Positions 52,205 through 60,865 of a stretch of DNA of 64,000 nucleotides are shown piece after piece. Every line of letters starts with the position of its first letter. Within the stretch, counting starts at the first letter, position 1. The notes under the pieces were generated by a model that was given only the letters and a program-made list of their open reading frames with translations, was not told the origin of the DNA and made no database searches. Where the stretch lies: assembly GCF_002207865.1 (NCBI RefSeq), contig NZ_BDQM01000011.1:55745-119744 (forward strand), written 5' to 3'. A program made the translations under genes and the position numbers. The stretch is from Colwellia marinimaniae. GTDB taxonomy: Bacteria > Pseudomonadota > Gammaproteobacteria > Enterobacterales > Alteromonadaceae.

Positions 52205-53155
52205 ATGAAAATTATTAGCGCAGAACAAGTTCACCAACATCTAAATTTTAACGAATTGATTCCCTTACTTAAACATAGTTTCAGTCGTCCATTTAGCATG
52301 CCTCAACGTCAGGTTCATGCGCTCGCGCCAGAAGAAAGTGATAATCATGATGCATTTGCCTTATTACCCTCATGGAATGAAAAAGTTATTGGTAATAAAA
52401 TGTTCACCTATTTCCCAAATAATGCAGAGAAACATGACTTACCGGGCTTGTTTTCTAAAATCATGTTATTCAAACGCCAAACAGGTGAGCCGCTGGCGCT
52501 TGTTGATGGCACCAGTGTTACTTATTGGCGCACCGCGGCAATTTCTGCCTTAGCTAGCCAGCTACTTTCTAGAGAAAACAGTCGACATTTAATGTTATTT
52601 GGTACTGGCAACTTAGCGAGTTATTTAATCAAGGCGCATTTGACTGTGCGAGATATTAAGCAAGTAACCCTTTGGGGACGTAATAGCGCAAAAGTGAATG
52701 ACTTGCTTGGCAAATTTAGTGCGCTTTATCCAGGCGTTACTTTTACCGCCAGTGTTGATGTTGATATGGAAGTAGCGAGTGCTGATATCATTTGCTGCGC
52801 CACAGGCGCTAAAACGCCATTATTTGATGGCAATCTTGTTAGTGCTGGCACACATATCGATTGTTTAGGTAATCACATGACTGATGCGCGTGAGTGCGAT
52901 ACAGCAACGGTAACGCGCGCGCGCGTCTTTGTTGATAGCTTAATCAATACCTTAAATGAAGCCGGTGAATTACTGATACCTATGGCAGAAGGTGTCTTTA
53001 ATAAAGAAGACATTGTTGGTGAATTGGCTGATATGTGTAAAGAGCCAAAGATATTAAGACAATCAGCAGATGAAATAACACTGTTTAAGTCAGTCGGTAC
53101 GGCTATAAGTGACTTAGTTGCCGCACATCGCGTGGTAGAGAAATTAGCAGACTAG
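52205..53155 (+). CDS. Ornithine cyclodeaminase/mu-crystallin family, probable delta1-pyrroline-2-carboxylate reductase
   Basis: The product is 316 aa. OCD-family features: PLALVDGTSVTYWRTAAISALASQLL (substrate-binding region) and the Rossmann segment LMLFGTGNLASYLIKAHLTVRDIKQVTLWGRN (GTGNLA) for NAD(P). Members beside trans-3-hydroxyproline dehydratases reduce pyrroline-2-carboxylate to L-proline (LhpI type). Position as last gene of the 47783-53155 unit supports that over true ornithine cyclodeamination. Terminator at 53217. Confidence 0.85.
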   Translation: MKIISAEQVHQHLNFNELIPLLKHSFSRPFSMPQRQVHALAPEESDNHDAFALLPSWNEKVIGNKMFTYFPNNAEKHDLPGLFSKIMLFKRQTGEPLALVDGTSVTYWRTAAISALASQLLSRENSRHLMLFGTGNLASYLIKAHLTVRDIKQVTLWGRNSAKVNDLLGKFSALYPGVTFTASVDVDMEVASADIICCATGAKTPLFDGNLVSAGTHIDCLGNHMTDARECDTATVTRARVFVDSLINTLNEAGELLIPMAEGVFNKEDIVGELADMCKEPKILRQSADEITLFKSVGTAISDLVAAHRVVEKLAD

Positions 53156-53216
53156 TTTATTAAACCATGTATCTATTTTACTAGTATTGTTTTTAATGCT
53201 AGTAATACTATGTAAG

Positions 53217-53251
53217 AAGGCGCCACCTTGATTAGAGGTCGCGCCTTTTTG
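53217..53251 (+). terminator. Terminator of transporter/dehydratase operon
   Basis: AAGGCGCCACCTT region pairs with AGGTCGCGCCTTTTTG; T-run follows. About 60 nt past the stop codon. The rest of the gap up to 53577 shows no gene. Confidence 0.7.
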
Positions 53252-53577
53252 TTTTAAAAAATTATGCTGTTAACTTATGTGAGTAACCTAAGTCATGGGA
53301 TTATCTCAATAGTAGGGAGGGGGAGGGCCGTCAACGGTTTTGGTCAATGTACTGCTTTATATTAATCGACTGTTAATGCATAAAATTTATACTTAGTTAG
53401 AAGTTGTGCGGCTAAGGGAGTTAAGTGACATTATTTCTATTAGATTTTACCAATATTATCACTGAGGATATTAGCTTTTCCATAAAGTTATTGGTGCACT
53501 TTTACGTGAGTTAAACGCATAAGTCTGTCAATATTTAGGAAACTTGTTACAATGCTATTTTTGATTTTAGGTAGATT

Positions 53578-53907
53578 ATGAATAAAAGTAATGACCCGCT
53601 ACACGGCGTGAAACTTGAACAGATTCTAATTGAACTGGAGAAAAAAATTGGTTGGGATAAGATGGGTGAGTTACTTAATATTCGTTGTTTCACCAATAAA
53701 CCGCGTCTTAAATCAAGTTTGAAATTTCTGCGTACAACCCCTTGGGCACGCAGTAGAGTTGAAATTTTATACCTAAAAACATTTTGTAGTAAGCATAAAG
53801 AAACGGGGAAATTAATCAGGGGGATACTCGCCCAGAATACAGCAGTAGCAGAAACGACTTCCACCAAGCCCGCTGCCTTTGTTTGGCCAACATCGAAAAA
53901 AAAATAG
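53578..53907 (+). CDS. VF530 family DNA-binding protein
   Basis: The product is 109 aa. Matches VF530: NDPLHGVKLEQILIELEKKIGWDKMGELLNIRCFTNKPRLKSSLKFLRTTPWARSRVEILYL. This is the conserved 70-residue helical domain, whose Vibrio fischeri member has a solved structure and weak DNA binding. A Thr/Lys tail follows. Function unknown; single gene. Confidence 0.88.
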   Translation: MNKSNDPLHGVKLEQILIELEKKIGWDKMGELLNIRCFTNKPRLKSSLKFLRTTPWARSRVEILYLKTFCSKHKETGKLIRGILAQNTAVAETTSTKPAAFVWPTSKKK

Positions 53908-54452
53908 ATTTATGCCACACTGAAGACATTAATATTTGAAAATTTTAGTATGTTTTGATCTACAGCGGACATGGCTTAACAATCACATTCCTCTAGCAGT
54001 TTCCCGATAGCTGACGTTCCCCATAGATAAAACTTTAAGCTTTTGATGATGACTTTTTACCAATAAGTCATTTAGCCTCTATGTGAACTAAGCCACCATT
54101 GCCGTCAGTCGCGAAGTTGCATTGGGATGACTTCAAAGTGCGCATTATAGTCCTTTCAGTCTGAATAAACCTATATTGGATGTTTAGATCATGTGCCTAT
54201 TTCATACTTCTACGGTGCTTTGGGGCACAAACCTCCATAGGTTTAATGGCAACTTGGTGCGCTTAGCGGAAGCTAGCAAATCGTTAATCGTTGCTCAAAA
54301 TCACCCCTCCAATGGATCACTTAGATACGAGATAGTCCTTGGTAGCTAGATATCAGCTTAAAAATCATTTGTTGCTTATTTTATTGATAGTGGAAATATA
54401 ATCTTATATGATTAACCCTTAAATAATTAAAGTGGTTTAGTCTATGATTTTA
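53908..54452. other. Intergenic region with inverted repeat copy
   Basis: No gene seen. 54092-54150 is the left copy of an inverted repeat whose partner is 57113-57172. A hairpin-like CCGATAGCTGACGTTCC near 54005 resembles CCGATAGCTAACGTCTGC near 57053. Confidence 0.5.
54092..54150 (+). repeat. Inverted repeat, left copy (pairs with 57113-57172)
   Basis: About 59 bp; shared blocks are GCCACCATTGC, ATGACTTCAAA and CGCATT, matched by the reverse complement of 57113-57172 with scattered mismatches. Brackets the large lipoprotein gene. Confidence 0.65.
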
Positions 54453-56915
54453 ATGAAAAAACTATTTATTTTATCTATGTTAACCTCTGCTATTTCGGCA
54501 TGTGGTGGTAGTGATAAACAAAACGAAATTCAAGCAGTAAATAAAGCACCAACAGTCTCCATCGATAACATTACTGTAAACGAAAATGCTCTAATAACCT
54601 TAACAGCTTCTGTAACTGATGATGGTTCAATTGCATCCTATCTATGGAATATAAATAGCAAATACCCTATTGAACTTTCAGGTGAGACTTCTTCTACCAT
54701 TAGCTTTACAGCACCTAGCATCAGTGTTGACATTGATTCTTTTAGCATTAATTTAATCGTCGTTGATGACGGAGGTTTAAGTGCGACAGGCAATGCAACT
54801 ATTACTGTTAATAATATAGTCCCTACACTTGCATTAGCTGATAGCTATTCTGTGGATGAAATTAGTTCTATTGTTATATCTCCGATAATTAATAGCTTTT
54901 CAGATGAAATAGTCGATTACGCATGGAGCTTTGATAATAACGATAATATAGGAATATCTGAAGATGAGAGTGGTAATTTAACTGTCACACCTTCCAATAT
55001 TTTTGATGATGTTCAATTATCTTTATCTTTAACTATAACTGATACTGATGGTGACATGGCAACAGCTGTTACTAGCCTTGATATATCACAGATTTACACT
55101 CCATTAACTATCAATGGATTTGTGACTGACTCACCTATTATCAATGCTGCTACGTCTATTTATATTGGTGAGTTACAATTACCTGTTACCCCTATCACTG
55201 ATGAAAACGGTGAATATTCAGTTGACATTAAAATAGATAATTCTGATGAAAATAAACTGGTTAAGATAATTTCTCAAGGCGTAGCCAATCAAATCAATGC
55301 TAAATTGGTTTCTATTTTAGGCTCTACCCAAGATATTATTGAACAAGCCGCTAGTGATGGGGTTCTGACCTCTGATGAAAATTTTGCAACTAATGTTACC
55401 AATATTACTACGGCTCACTACGCCTTAATTACAAAAGCCAATAAAGGAATTGAAGTTTCTACTCCGGAAATATTTAATGCCTTATCTAAAGCGCTAGATA
55501 TCGCCGATGTTATTCACTTAGCAACAGCTATTAAAGTTGCAATCGATAAGTCTATCGACAATCCAGAACTGTCCTTGCCAGAGGGTGTTGAAAATACTTT
55601 GCAGCTGGTTTTGAATGAAGAACTAAGCCGACAGTATGTTGCTTTAGTGTCAGGAACGGAAGAGTTTACGCAAGCTCAATCTGAGATGATGGCTGATGAT
55701 AAGCTGATTGAGGCAATTGAGTTTATTGTTCCAGAAAAAATTTATTTCTATGAACTTAACTCCCGTGCTTTGACTGATAATCCTATTTATTATTTTAATA
55801 ATGACGGTACGGGTGAGTTAAAGGGAAATACGTTCACTTGGACTCAAACAAGTAACTTGATTAATGCTAGTTTTATTAACCAAGAAGGCACATATACTTA
55901 CGTTAACGCTACATCAAACGAAGGAAATACAAGACAATTTCAAGCGATGCGGTATCCTGAATCATTTCATTTGACAGTATTAACGTTAAATGAAAATAAA
56001 TTAGGTCTTTTTGTTGAATCAATCGATAAAATCGTATTTTTAGAAGATGATAAAGTCAATAATCCTAGCTTTAACTTAGACGATCAGATGGAAAGCAACG
56101 CTGAAATATCATATGGCTTAATGAGCGGTGTTGAACTACCTATAACAAATGTCGGGGCAACTATAGCTTACCTACCTGTAGTGGAGCAAGAGACGAACAG
56201 TGGTACTGATACAGTAACGGTGAAAATTGACAAATTCTCTTTGTATAGCGATGGTACTGGATATGCAAGTATTTTAGAGCAATCAATAGCATGGGTATTA
56301 ACAGATGGTTACTTAAAAATCTATCAAACCGATAGTGAACAAGTACAAACAATATCATCTTACACAAAAATTGAAGCTAATGATGGCTTAGACCAATTCG
56401 CACTTGAATCAATAACAAGCCCAGAAAAAAACAAAGTAAGCCATGGGAAAATAGTGACTACTGAATTAGTTTGGGAGGCTAGTCAAGTCACCGGAATATG
56501 GGCTTACCCTGAAACAGAACCATTAAACCATTTCTACTGGGAGTTATTGGAAAATGGCGATGCTAATACGATTTCAACTAATGATGATAATAATGACGGA
56601 CAAATAACCGAAGATGAAGTTTATCGGCAGTATGGTCGTTGGGAGATTCGTGATGGTAATCTAGTTATTTCTAGAATTATGCATAAAGACACTTCTGATA
56701 GTGATGAGGATCATCGAGAAGATGATGGTATTTACTGGGTCAAATATCATGAAAGAACATGGGAGTTAATAACCTTAGAAGAGGAAAAAATAGGGATATT
56801 ACATAAGCATCATTTTTTTTGGGCTGACTTATATGATGGAGGAATTAACGAGATTGACTTCAGTCCTAGAGTTTTCCATAAATTAGCTGACCACCCAGTA
56901 AAAATTAACCAATAA
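54453..56915 (+). CDS. Large exported lipoprotein with Ig/PKD-like repeats
   Basis: Start chosen at ATG 54453 (MKKLFILS); 820 aa. Lipoprotein signal with lipobox SAC (ISAC^GGSD). Two Ig/PKD-like modules about 30-125 and 125-215 (APTVSIDNITVNENALITLTASVTDDGSIASYLWNI). A middle alpha/beta region, then repeated beta modules with a D-G-T-G motif (NNDGTGELKGNTFTWTQ; YSDGTGYASILEQSIAWVL) and a calcium-loop-like DDNNDGQITEDE. No catalytic motif recognised. Its lower G+C and richer N/D/I/S content compared with neighbours, plus flanking inverted repeats, suggest acquisition. Ends with a terminator. Confidence 0.7.
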   Translation: MKKLFILSMLTSAISACGGSDKQNEIQAVNKAPTVSIDNITVNENALITLTASVTDDGSIASYLWNINSKYPIELSGETSSTISFTAPSISVDIDSFSINLIVVDDGGLSATGNATITVNNIVPTLALADSYSVDEISSIVISPIINSFSDEIVDYAWSFDNNDNIGISEDESGNLTVTPSNIFDDVQLSLSLTITDTDGDMATAVTSLDISQIYTPLTINGFVTDSPIINAATSIYIGELQLPVTPITDENGEYSVDIKIDNSDENKLVKIISQGVANQINAKLVSILGSTQDIIEQAASDGVLTSDENFATNVTNITTAHYALITKANKGIEVSTPEIFNALSKALDIADVIHLATAIKVAIDKSIDNPELSLPEGVENTLQLVLNEELSRQYVALVSGTEEFTQAQSEMMADDKLIEAIEFIVPEKIYFYELNSRALTDNPIYYFNNDGTGELKGNTFTWTQTSNLINASFINQEGTYTYVNATSNEGNTRQFQAMRYPESFHLTVLTLNENKLGLFVESIDKIVFLEDDKVNNPSFNLDDQMESNAEISYGLMSGVELPITNVGATIAYLPVVEQETNSGTDTVTVKIDKFSLYSDGTGYASILEQSIAWVLTDGYLKIYQTDSEQVQTISSYTKIEANDGLDQFALESITSPEKNKVSHGKIVTTELVWEASQVTGIWAYPETEPLNHFYWELLENGDANTISTNDDNNDGQITEDEVYRQYGRWEIRDGNLVISRIMHKDTSDSDEDHREDDGIYWVKYHERTWELITLEEEKIGILHKHHFFWADLYDGGINEIDFSPRVFHKLADHPVKINQ

Positions 56916-56932
56916 GTTATTTAAACTAAAAT

Positions 56933-56970
56933 AGCCAAGTCATTTAAAAATGACTTGGCTTTATATTTTT
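56933..56970 (+). terminator. Terminator of lipoprotein gene
   Basis: AGCCAAGTCATTT/AAATGACTTGGCT stem and a T-rich tail. Confidence 0.82.
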
Positions 56971-57112
56971 AATAGTCATAGCAACTAATCTTGGTTACGG
57001 AAAAGTGCTACATATGATGTCAGCTTCTAGCGAGCAGAAGTTCTAAAGAACGACCGATAGCTAACGTCTGCTTTATTAGTGAAGCTGACGTTAGCATAAC
57101 AGCCCCTAGTGT

Positions 57113-57172
57113 CTGCAATGCGGACTTTTGAAGTCATGCCAATACAAATACGTGAGCGACCGCAATGGTGGC
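57113..57172 (-). repeat. Inverted repeat, right copy (pairs with 54092-54150)
   Basis: Reverse complement relationship with the left copy. Flanked by further palindromic sequence (57050-57095, AGCTAACGTC/GACGTTAGC). Confidence 0.65.
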
Positions 57173-57292
57173 GAAGCAGACTATTTATTGTAGTAAATTC
57201 ACCTCTAAATTAGGTCGGTTTTGTGGTAATTGCCGACGTTAGCATTAATAATTACCTTATGCTTTCTAATCACTAACAAGGGAAGTTAGCGC

Positions 57293-58948
57293 TTATTTAG
57301 TATTACTATCCATAAAAAAATTCACCTCATCCAATGCAGTAAGATACTGACGTTTAAGGTGTTTATTTTCGGCTAACTTATCTAAATCACCAATTAACGT
57401 CATGAGTTTTTTATGAGAATGGTGGTTTGTTCGCTTAAAATCTTCAGGTGATCCTTCGTTAGCGATACGCTCTTTTTTATCCATAGTATGGCTACTTTCG
57501 GTGTTTTCAAGCCAAATATCATTAATTAGACGAATGTTGCTCTCACTCGCTATCTTTTCATTAAATGCCATTTGCAGTTCATATTGATTGGTTTTAGGGT
57601 TAAATTGATAAGTTTCTTTACTAACATCCACTTGGTGTTGTTGATCAAGTCCAAGCAATGCTTGATTTTTGACGGCAGTAGCAATGTTGTAGCTTTCTGT
57701 TTTGTCATAGTAATCAGGCCGAGTAAGCTGATAATCGAAATGAGTAGCTAGCGTTTTACTTTGGCTTATCCCCGTTAATTTTCCTGATTTGTGTTGCTGA
57801 GTTACTTGCGCTAACTCAATACTGATTTTAGGGCGTAGACCTCGGCCTAGTGGCTCTTTCGAAAATGAAAATTTCGCGTCAAAATCTGCTAATTTAGAAA
57901 TCCCAGCACCCAAGCTATTATTTGTTTCGCTGCCAAGCCCTTGATAGCGAGGATCATTGCTGATCATGTTATCGACTAACTCTGCGACCATCGCTCGGCC
58001 ATCAGTGAATTGTTGAGCAGCGATTGACTCTATATTGCTATAACGCTGCGCTGCCAATGACATACTCGCAAAAGCGCCTTTAAAAATAGCAAAGCCTTGT
58101 TGCATTTTTAAATCGTCTTTTTTACCAAATGCTGAGGTTTTATTGTCACCTTTACTATGGTAACGGCTATCTTCAATGTTTTTATCTAAGGTGGCTAGGT
58201 ATTGCTGTATTTGCTTTACGTCTTTACCGCCAAAAGTAGACATATCTAACGAGAAATCTATTTCATTAACACCCGCTTGAGAGTTAAATATAAGCGCTTG
58301 TTGGTTTGACTCCTGATCAATGTGGTAACTTAGATCGAGATTATTTTCTGAGGAGCCAAATTGTTGATTTTCAGTAGTCGAAAAAGACACATCAAAACCA
58401 GATAACTGTTGATGATTAAAATCAGCCAAAAAATCTAGATTAAAATCGGCTTGACCAGCTGGAACATAGTTACTGTATGAGTTTTGGCTGACCTTGAAAA
58501 ATTCATCTGCCATTTGTCCAATCCCCGCCAATACCTCGGTTAGTGCCTGATGTTCAGCTTCTGACAAGTCACCCTCAACTTGATAGCTGAGAGTAAAACC
58601 ATCGACTGTTTGCCCCGTGCTTTCATCATATCCTTGCGATGAATTAAAGATGATATTGATAATATCGCCTTGCTTAGTCTTTACTGATAGTTCAAAACTG
58701 TAGTTATCGTTATCTTCATTATCTGTTCGATTGATGCTTTCCATATAAGAGCCCAGTGCTCGTTCAACGCGCTGTTCACTTGAGGCTAAAAATGATTTTT
58801 GCTCGTAACCCAGTTGCCCTAAACTAGCTAATATATCACTAGTATTGGCGTAAGCTCCGTGAATGTCTTTTACCGATTTATTCAAACGTTTCATTAGCTC
58901 ATCGCTGTTTTCATTGTTGAGTAAACCTTCTTGTTGACTGCTTATCAC
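57293..58948 (-). CDS. Hypothetical protein (551 aa), translationally coupled to upstream gene
   Basis: Starts with GTG in a GTGA overlap with the stop codon of the 85-aa gene (58945-59202), a clear sign of coupled translation. No signal peptide or TM. Rich in Gln, Asn, Ser and Asp; two similar beta-rich stretches (YSFELSVKTKQGDIINIIFNSSQGYDESTGQTVDGFTLSYQVEGDLSEAEHQALTEVLAGIG and the FDVSFSTTENQQFG region) and C-terminal helices. The SYQVEGDLSEAEHQAL segment is reminiscent of flagellar or surface-associated hypothetical proteins, but I recognise no family. Role unknown. Confidence 0.6.
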   Translation of the reverse strand: MISSQQEGLLNNENSDELMKRLNKSVKDIHGAYANTSDILASLGQLGYEQKSFLASSEQRVERALGSYMESINRTDNEDNDNYSFELSVKTKQGDIINIIFNSSQGYDESTGQTVDGFTLSYQVEGDLSEAEHQALTEVLAGIGQMADEFFKVSQNSYSNYVPAGQADFNLDFLADFNHQQLSGFDVSFSTTENQQFGSSENNLDLSYHIDQESNQQALIFNSQAGVNEIDFSLDMSTFGGKDVKQIQQYLATLDKNIEDSRYHSKGDNKTSAFGKKDDLKMQQGFAIFKGAFASMSLAAQRYSNIESIAAQQFTDGRAMVAELVDNMISNDPRYQGLGSETNNSLGAGISKLADFDAKFSFSKEPLGRGLRPKISIELAQVTQQHKSGKLTGISQSKTLATHFDYQLTRPDYYDKTESYNIATAVKNQALLGLDQQHQVDVSKETYQFNPKTNQYELQMAFNEKIASESNIRLINDIWLENTESSHTMDKKERIANEGSPEDFKRTNHHSHKKLMTLIGDLDKLAENKHLKRQYLTALDEVNFFMDSNTK

Positions 58949-59202
58949 GGTGCGTAGGCTAATTCTGTGTCTGAATATTGGTAACCCAAGACTGTCGAAC
59001 TACTTGATACCATGATGAGTGCGGTAAATTGTTGATGAAGTAATTGTGCTACTCTTTCTTGATCAAACTGGCTGAAGAGTTCTGGCACCATTTCTGGCGC
59101 AATATCTTTAAGTTCATCGGTGAGTGTATAGGATTGCTCATTGACTGCTAGGGCAAGGGATGTTTTTAAGTCAAATGGGCTGTTTAATACCTTATTAATC
59201 AT
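58945..59202 (-). CDS. Small hypothetical protein (85 aa), first gene of a coupled pair
   Basis: ATG at 59200-59202, preceded by AAGGACA. Acidic, helical: TLTDELKDIAPEMVPELFSQFDQERVAQLLHQQFTALIMVSSSSTVLGYQYSDTEL. The 4-nt GTGA overlap with the 551-aa protein gene indicates the two products act together. No family recognised. Confidence 0.6.
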   Translation of the reverse strand: MINKVLNSPFDLKTSLALAVNEQSYTLTDELKDIAPEMVPELFSQFDQERVAQLLHQQFTALIMVSSSSTVLGYQYSDTELAYAP

Positions 59203-59530
59203 GATTGTCCTTAATCGTAACCCCAGGTTAAATATATATCGGCAATAACGCTACATACTTTAATTTTCAAAAATAAGATTTAGCCAGTATGTTGCTGCGA
59301 TCCATTGAATTCACCAGGTTAAATGGACGAAAATCATCAACAACAATTGCATACTTTTTATAATGTTTAATTATAAAAATGTGCTTGGCATTAAATAACA
59401 GTATTTCCTTAAAAAATAAGGAAAAACCTCGCCTTTCAACGGATAATTAAAAAATACAAACTTATAAGCTATTGATGATGTGTTAGTAAAAAGGTATTGT
59501 TGCCTCTTAACTTTCTAAGGACGTATCGTA
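59203..59530. other. Divergent intergenic region
   Basis: No gene seen. Separates the minus-strand coupled pair from the plus-strand 88-aa gene; should hold both promoters. Contains AAGGAAAAACC..AAAAAATAAGGAAAAAC-type A-rich sequence. Confidence 0.4.
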
Positions 59531-59797
59531 ATGAAAGAAAAAGTCACCTTGGTAGTTGATTACCTGCAGACAGTTAAGACTCGCTGCACATACAATGCTG
59601 CTGCGAAAGCGTTGGGTGTTACACCGAAGGAGCTAAAGAAACTGTTAGGTAAGCGCAGGCCTGAAAACTCTTGGTTTGTTAATACGGGAACTGGCAATCC
59701 AGTTGGGTACACTGACGAAGAAAAACATCCGGAGCTTCATCGTACAAAGCTTATTATTAAATCAGCGGAAGTTTTGACACGAAATTTAGATTTATAG
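59531..59797 (+). CDS. Small HTH-like hypothetical protein (88 aa)
   Basis: ATG with AAGGA about 10 nt upstream. N-terminal TRCTYNAAAKALGVTPKELKKLLGKRRPENSWFVN looks like a helix-turn-helix (A-A-x-A-L-G-V-T-x-x-x-L), followed by NTGTGNPVGYTDEEKHPELH. No named family known to me; the pattern resembles small conserved hypothetical proteins of Shewanella and Colwellia. Possibly a DNA-binding regulator. Confidence 0.6.
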   Translation: MKEKVTLVVDYLQTVKTRCTYNAAAKALGVTPKELKKLLGKRRPENSWFVNTGTGNPVGYTDEEKHPELHRTKLIIKSAEVLTRNLDL

Positions 59798-59919
59798 AAA
59801 AGTTTACAACTTGCTCAAGCGAGACGATTTTAAGTGGGGCCTAGCCCTAAAACAGCCCATTAGCAAAGCTAGATTATTAGCAATAAAATACACCCCTAAA
59901 TTAATTCAAGAGTATTCAA

Positions 59920-60075
59920 ATGGCGAAAACAAATTACAACTATGAGAAGAAGCAGAGGGAACTCGCGAAGAAGAAAAAGAAAGAGGAAAAACGCCTGAAA
60001 AAATTAGAAAAGGCTAGTGAAGAACTCCCATCAGATGAGCCACTATTAGCGGATGATCAAAATACATCCCTATAA
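59920..60075 (+). CDS. Small, very basic protein (51 aa)
   Basis: ATG at 59920 with AAGAG about 10 nt upstream. Product MAKTNYNYEKKQRELAKKKK..., a run of Lys/Glu/Arg forming one long helix, then an acidic tail (EELPSDEPLLADD). Similar MAKxNYxxEKxQRELAKKKK proteins are common in gammaproteobacteria and usually annotated as hypothetical. Too short for most gene finders. Confidence 0.6.
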   Translation: MAKTNYNYEKKQRELAKKKKKEEKRLKKLEKASEELPSDEPLLADDQNTSL

Positions 60076-60268
60076 TTATGTAGTCTACTGTGCTCACATA
60101 AAGGTGCAACTATGCCGACATCCAAGTAGTGAACGGATGTTGATAGGGTTATGTTTTTAACCAAAACAATAGAGAGCGTAAGTTAGTGGAATCGTGTATC
60201 TACTCATTTTTCAGGGGGGTACTAGCAATTAATAAATTTAGTAAGCAAGTTAAATTAGGAGTGTTGTA

Positions 60269-60523
60269 TTGCAAACTGTAGTCAAAAAATGGTTCCGGGA
60301 TAAAGAATCTGGATTTCTGGATAACGGCAACGGCCCAGATATAATAGTACGTAAAGCCGATCTTGTTAATTGTGCTTTTTTAAAAGTTGGTGCTACTGTT
60401 GAGTTTGAATGCTACTCAGAAAAGCGAGGCTTAATAGCCAAAAAGGTTAAGCTTTCGAATATGAAGCGGTCGCAACAAGGGATTCGAGACAATAAACCCT
60501 ACCGCCCAGGTGTCATGACTTAA
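60269..60523 (+). CDS. Cold-shock-like (OB-fold) RNA-binding protein
   Basis: Starts with TTG, with AGGAG 8 nt upstream. 84 aa. VVKKWFRDKESGFLDNGNGPDIIVRKADLVNCAFLKVGATVEFECYSEKRGLIAKKVKL follows the cold-shock domain layout (K-W-F, G-F-L, D-I-x-V, V-E-F), but the aromatic RNP motifs are weakened: K-G-F-G-F-I is K-E-S-G-F-L and F-V-H-F is I-I-V-R. Probably a divergent CSD protein binding single-stranded nucleic acid. Basic tail. Confidence 0.7.
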   Translation: MQTVVKKWFRDKESGFLDNGNGPDIIVRKADLVNCAFLKVGATVEFECYSEKRGLIAKKVKLSNMKRSQQGIRDNKPYRPGVMT

Positions 60524-60865
60524 GTAATTAAGCGCAGAACAAGGCGCTGCAATCTGATAATAAAAGCTTCCAGGCAAAATGGCTGCTAATTTTTTTGCAG
60601 CTGAGCTGTGGCGTTATTAATACAAAATCTAATCCAAATTAGCTTTAAGTGCCAACCACCTAATGACCGCGTTGTGGTATTAGTGAATATTACCTAGGAA
60701 ACTTAAATCTCATTGGTTGTAGCCTATTCACATTAGTCATTAATTAAACTATCAAATTAACTACTGAGTACCTTGCCCGTAAAAGGTACTTCAGAGTTAA
60801 TTTAAATGGTTTGTCGCGGCGCTGTTGTCACCGCGACGCCAAGCAGAGAATAGTTGCCGTTAAGG
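60524..60865. other. Intergenic region with hairpin
   Basis: No gene seen. GTCGCGG (60813-60819) and CCGCGAC (60831-60837) form a stem between convergent genes, without a clear T-run; possibly a weak terminator. Confidence 0.4.

Noticed and set aside
53547..53867. 106-codon antisense frame over VF530 gene
   Set aside because: VF530 on the plus strand is a clear family match; this is its shadow.
54000..57175. Possible integron-type attC sites around the lipoprotein gene
   Set aside because: The repeats are inverted relative to each other and lack recognisable R'/R'' core sites; integron cassettes would have direct attC repeats.
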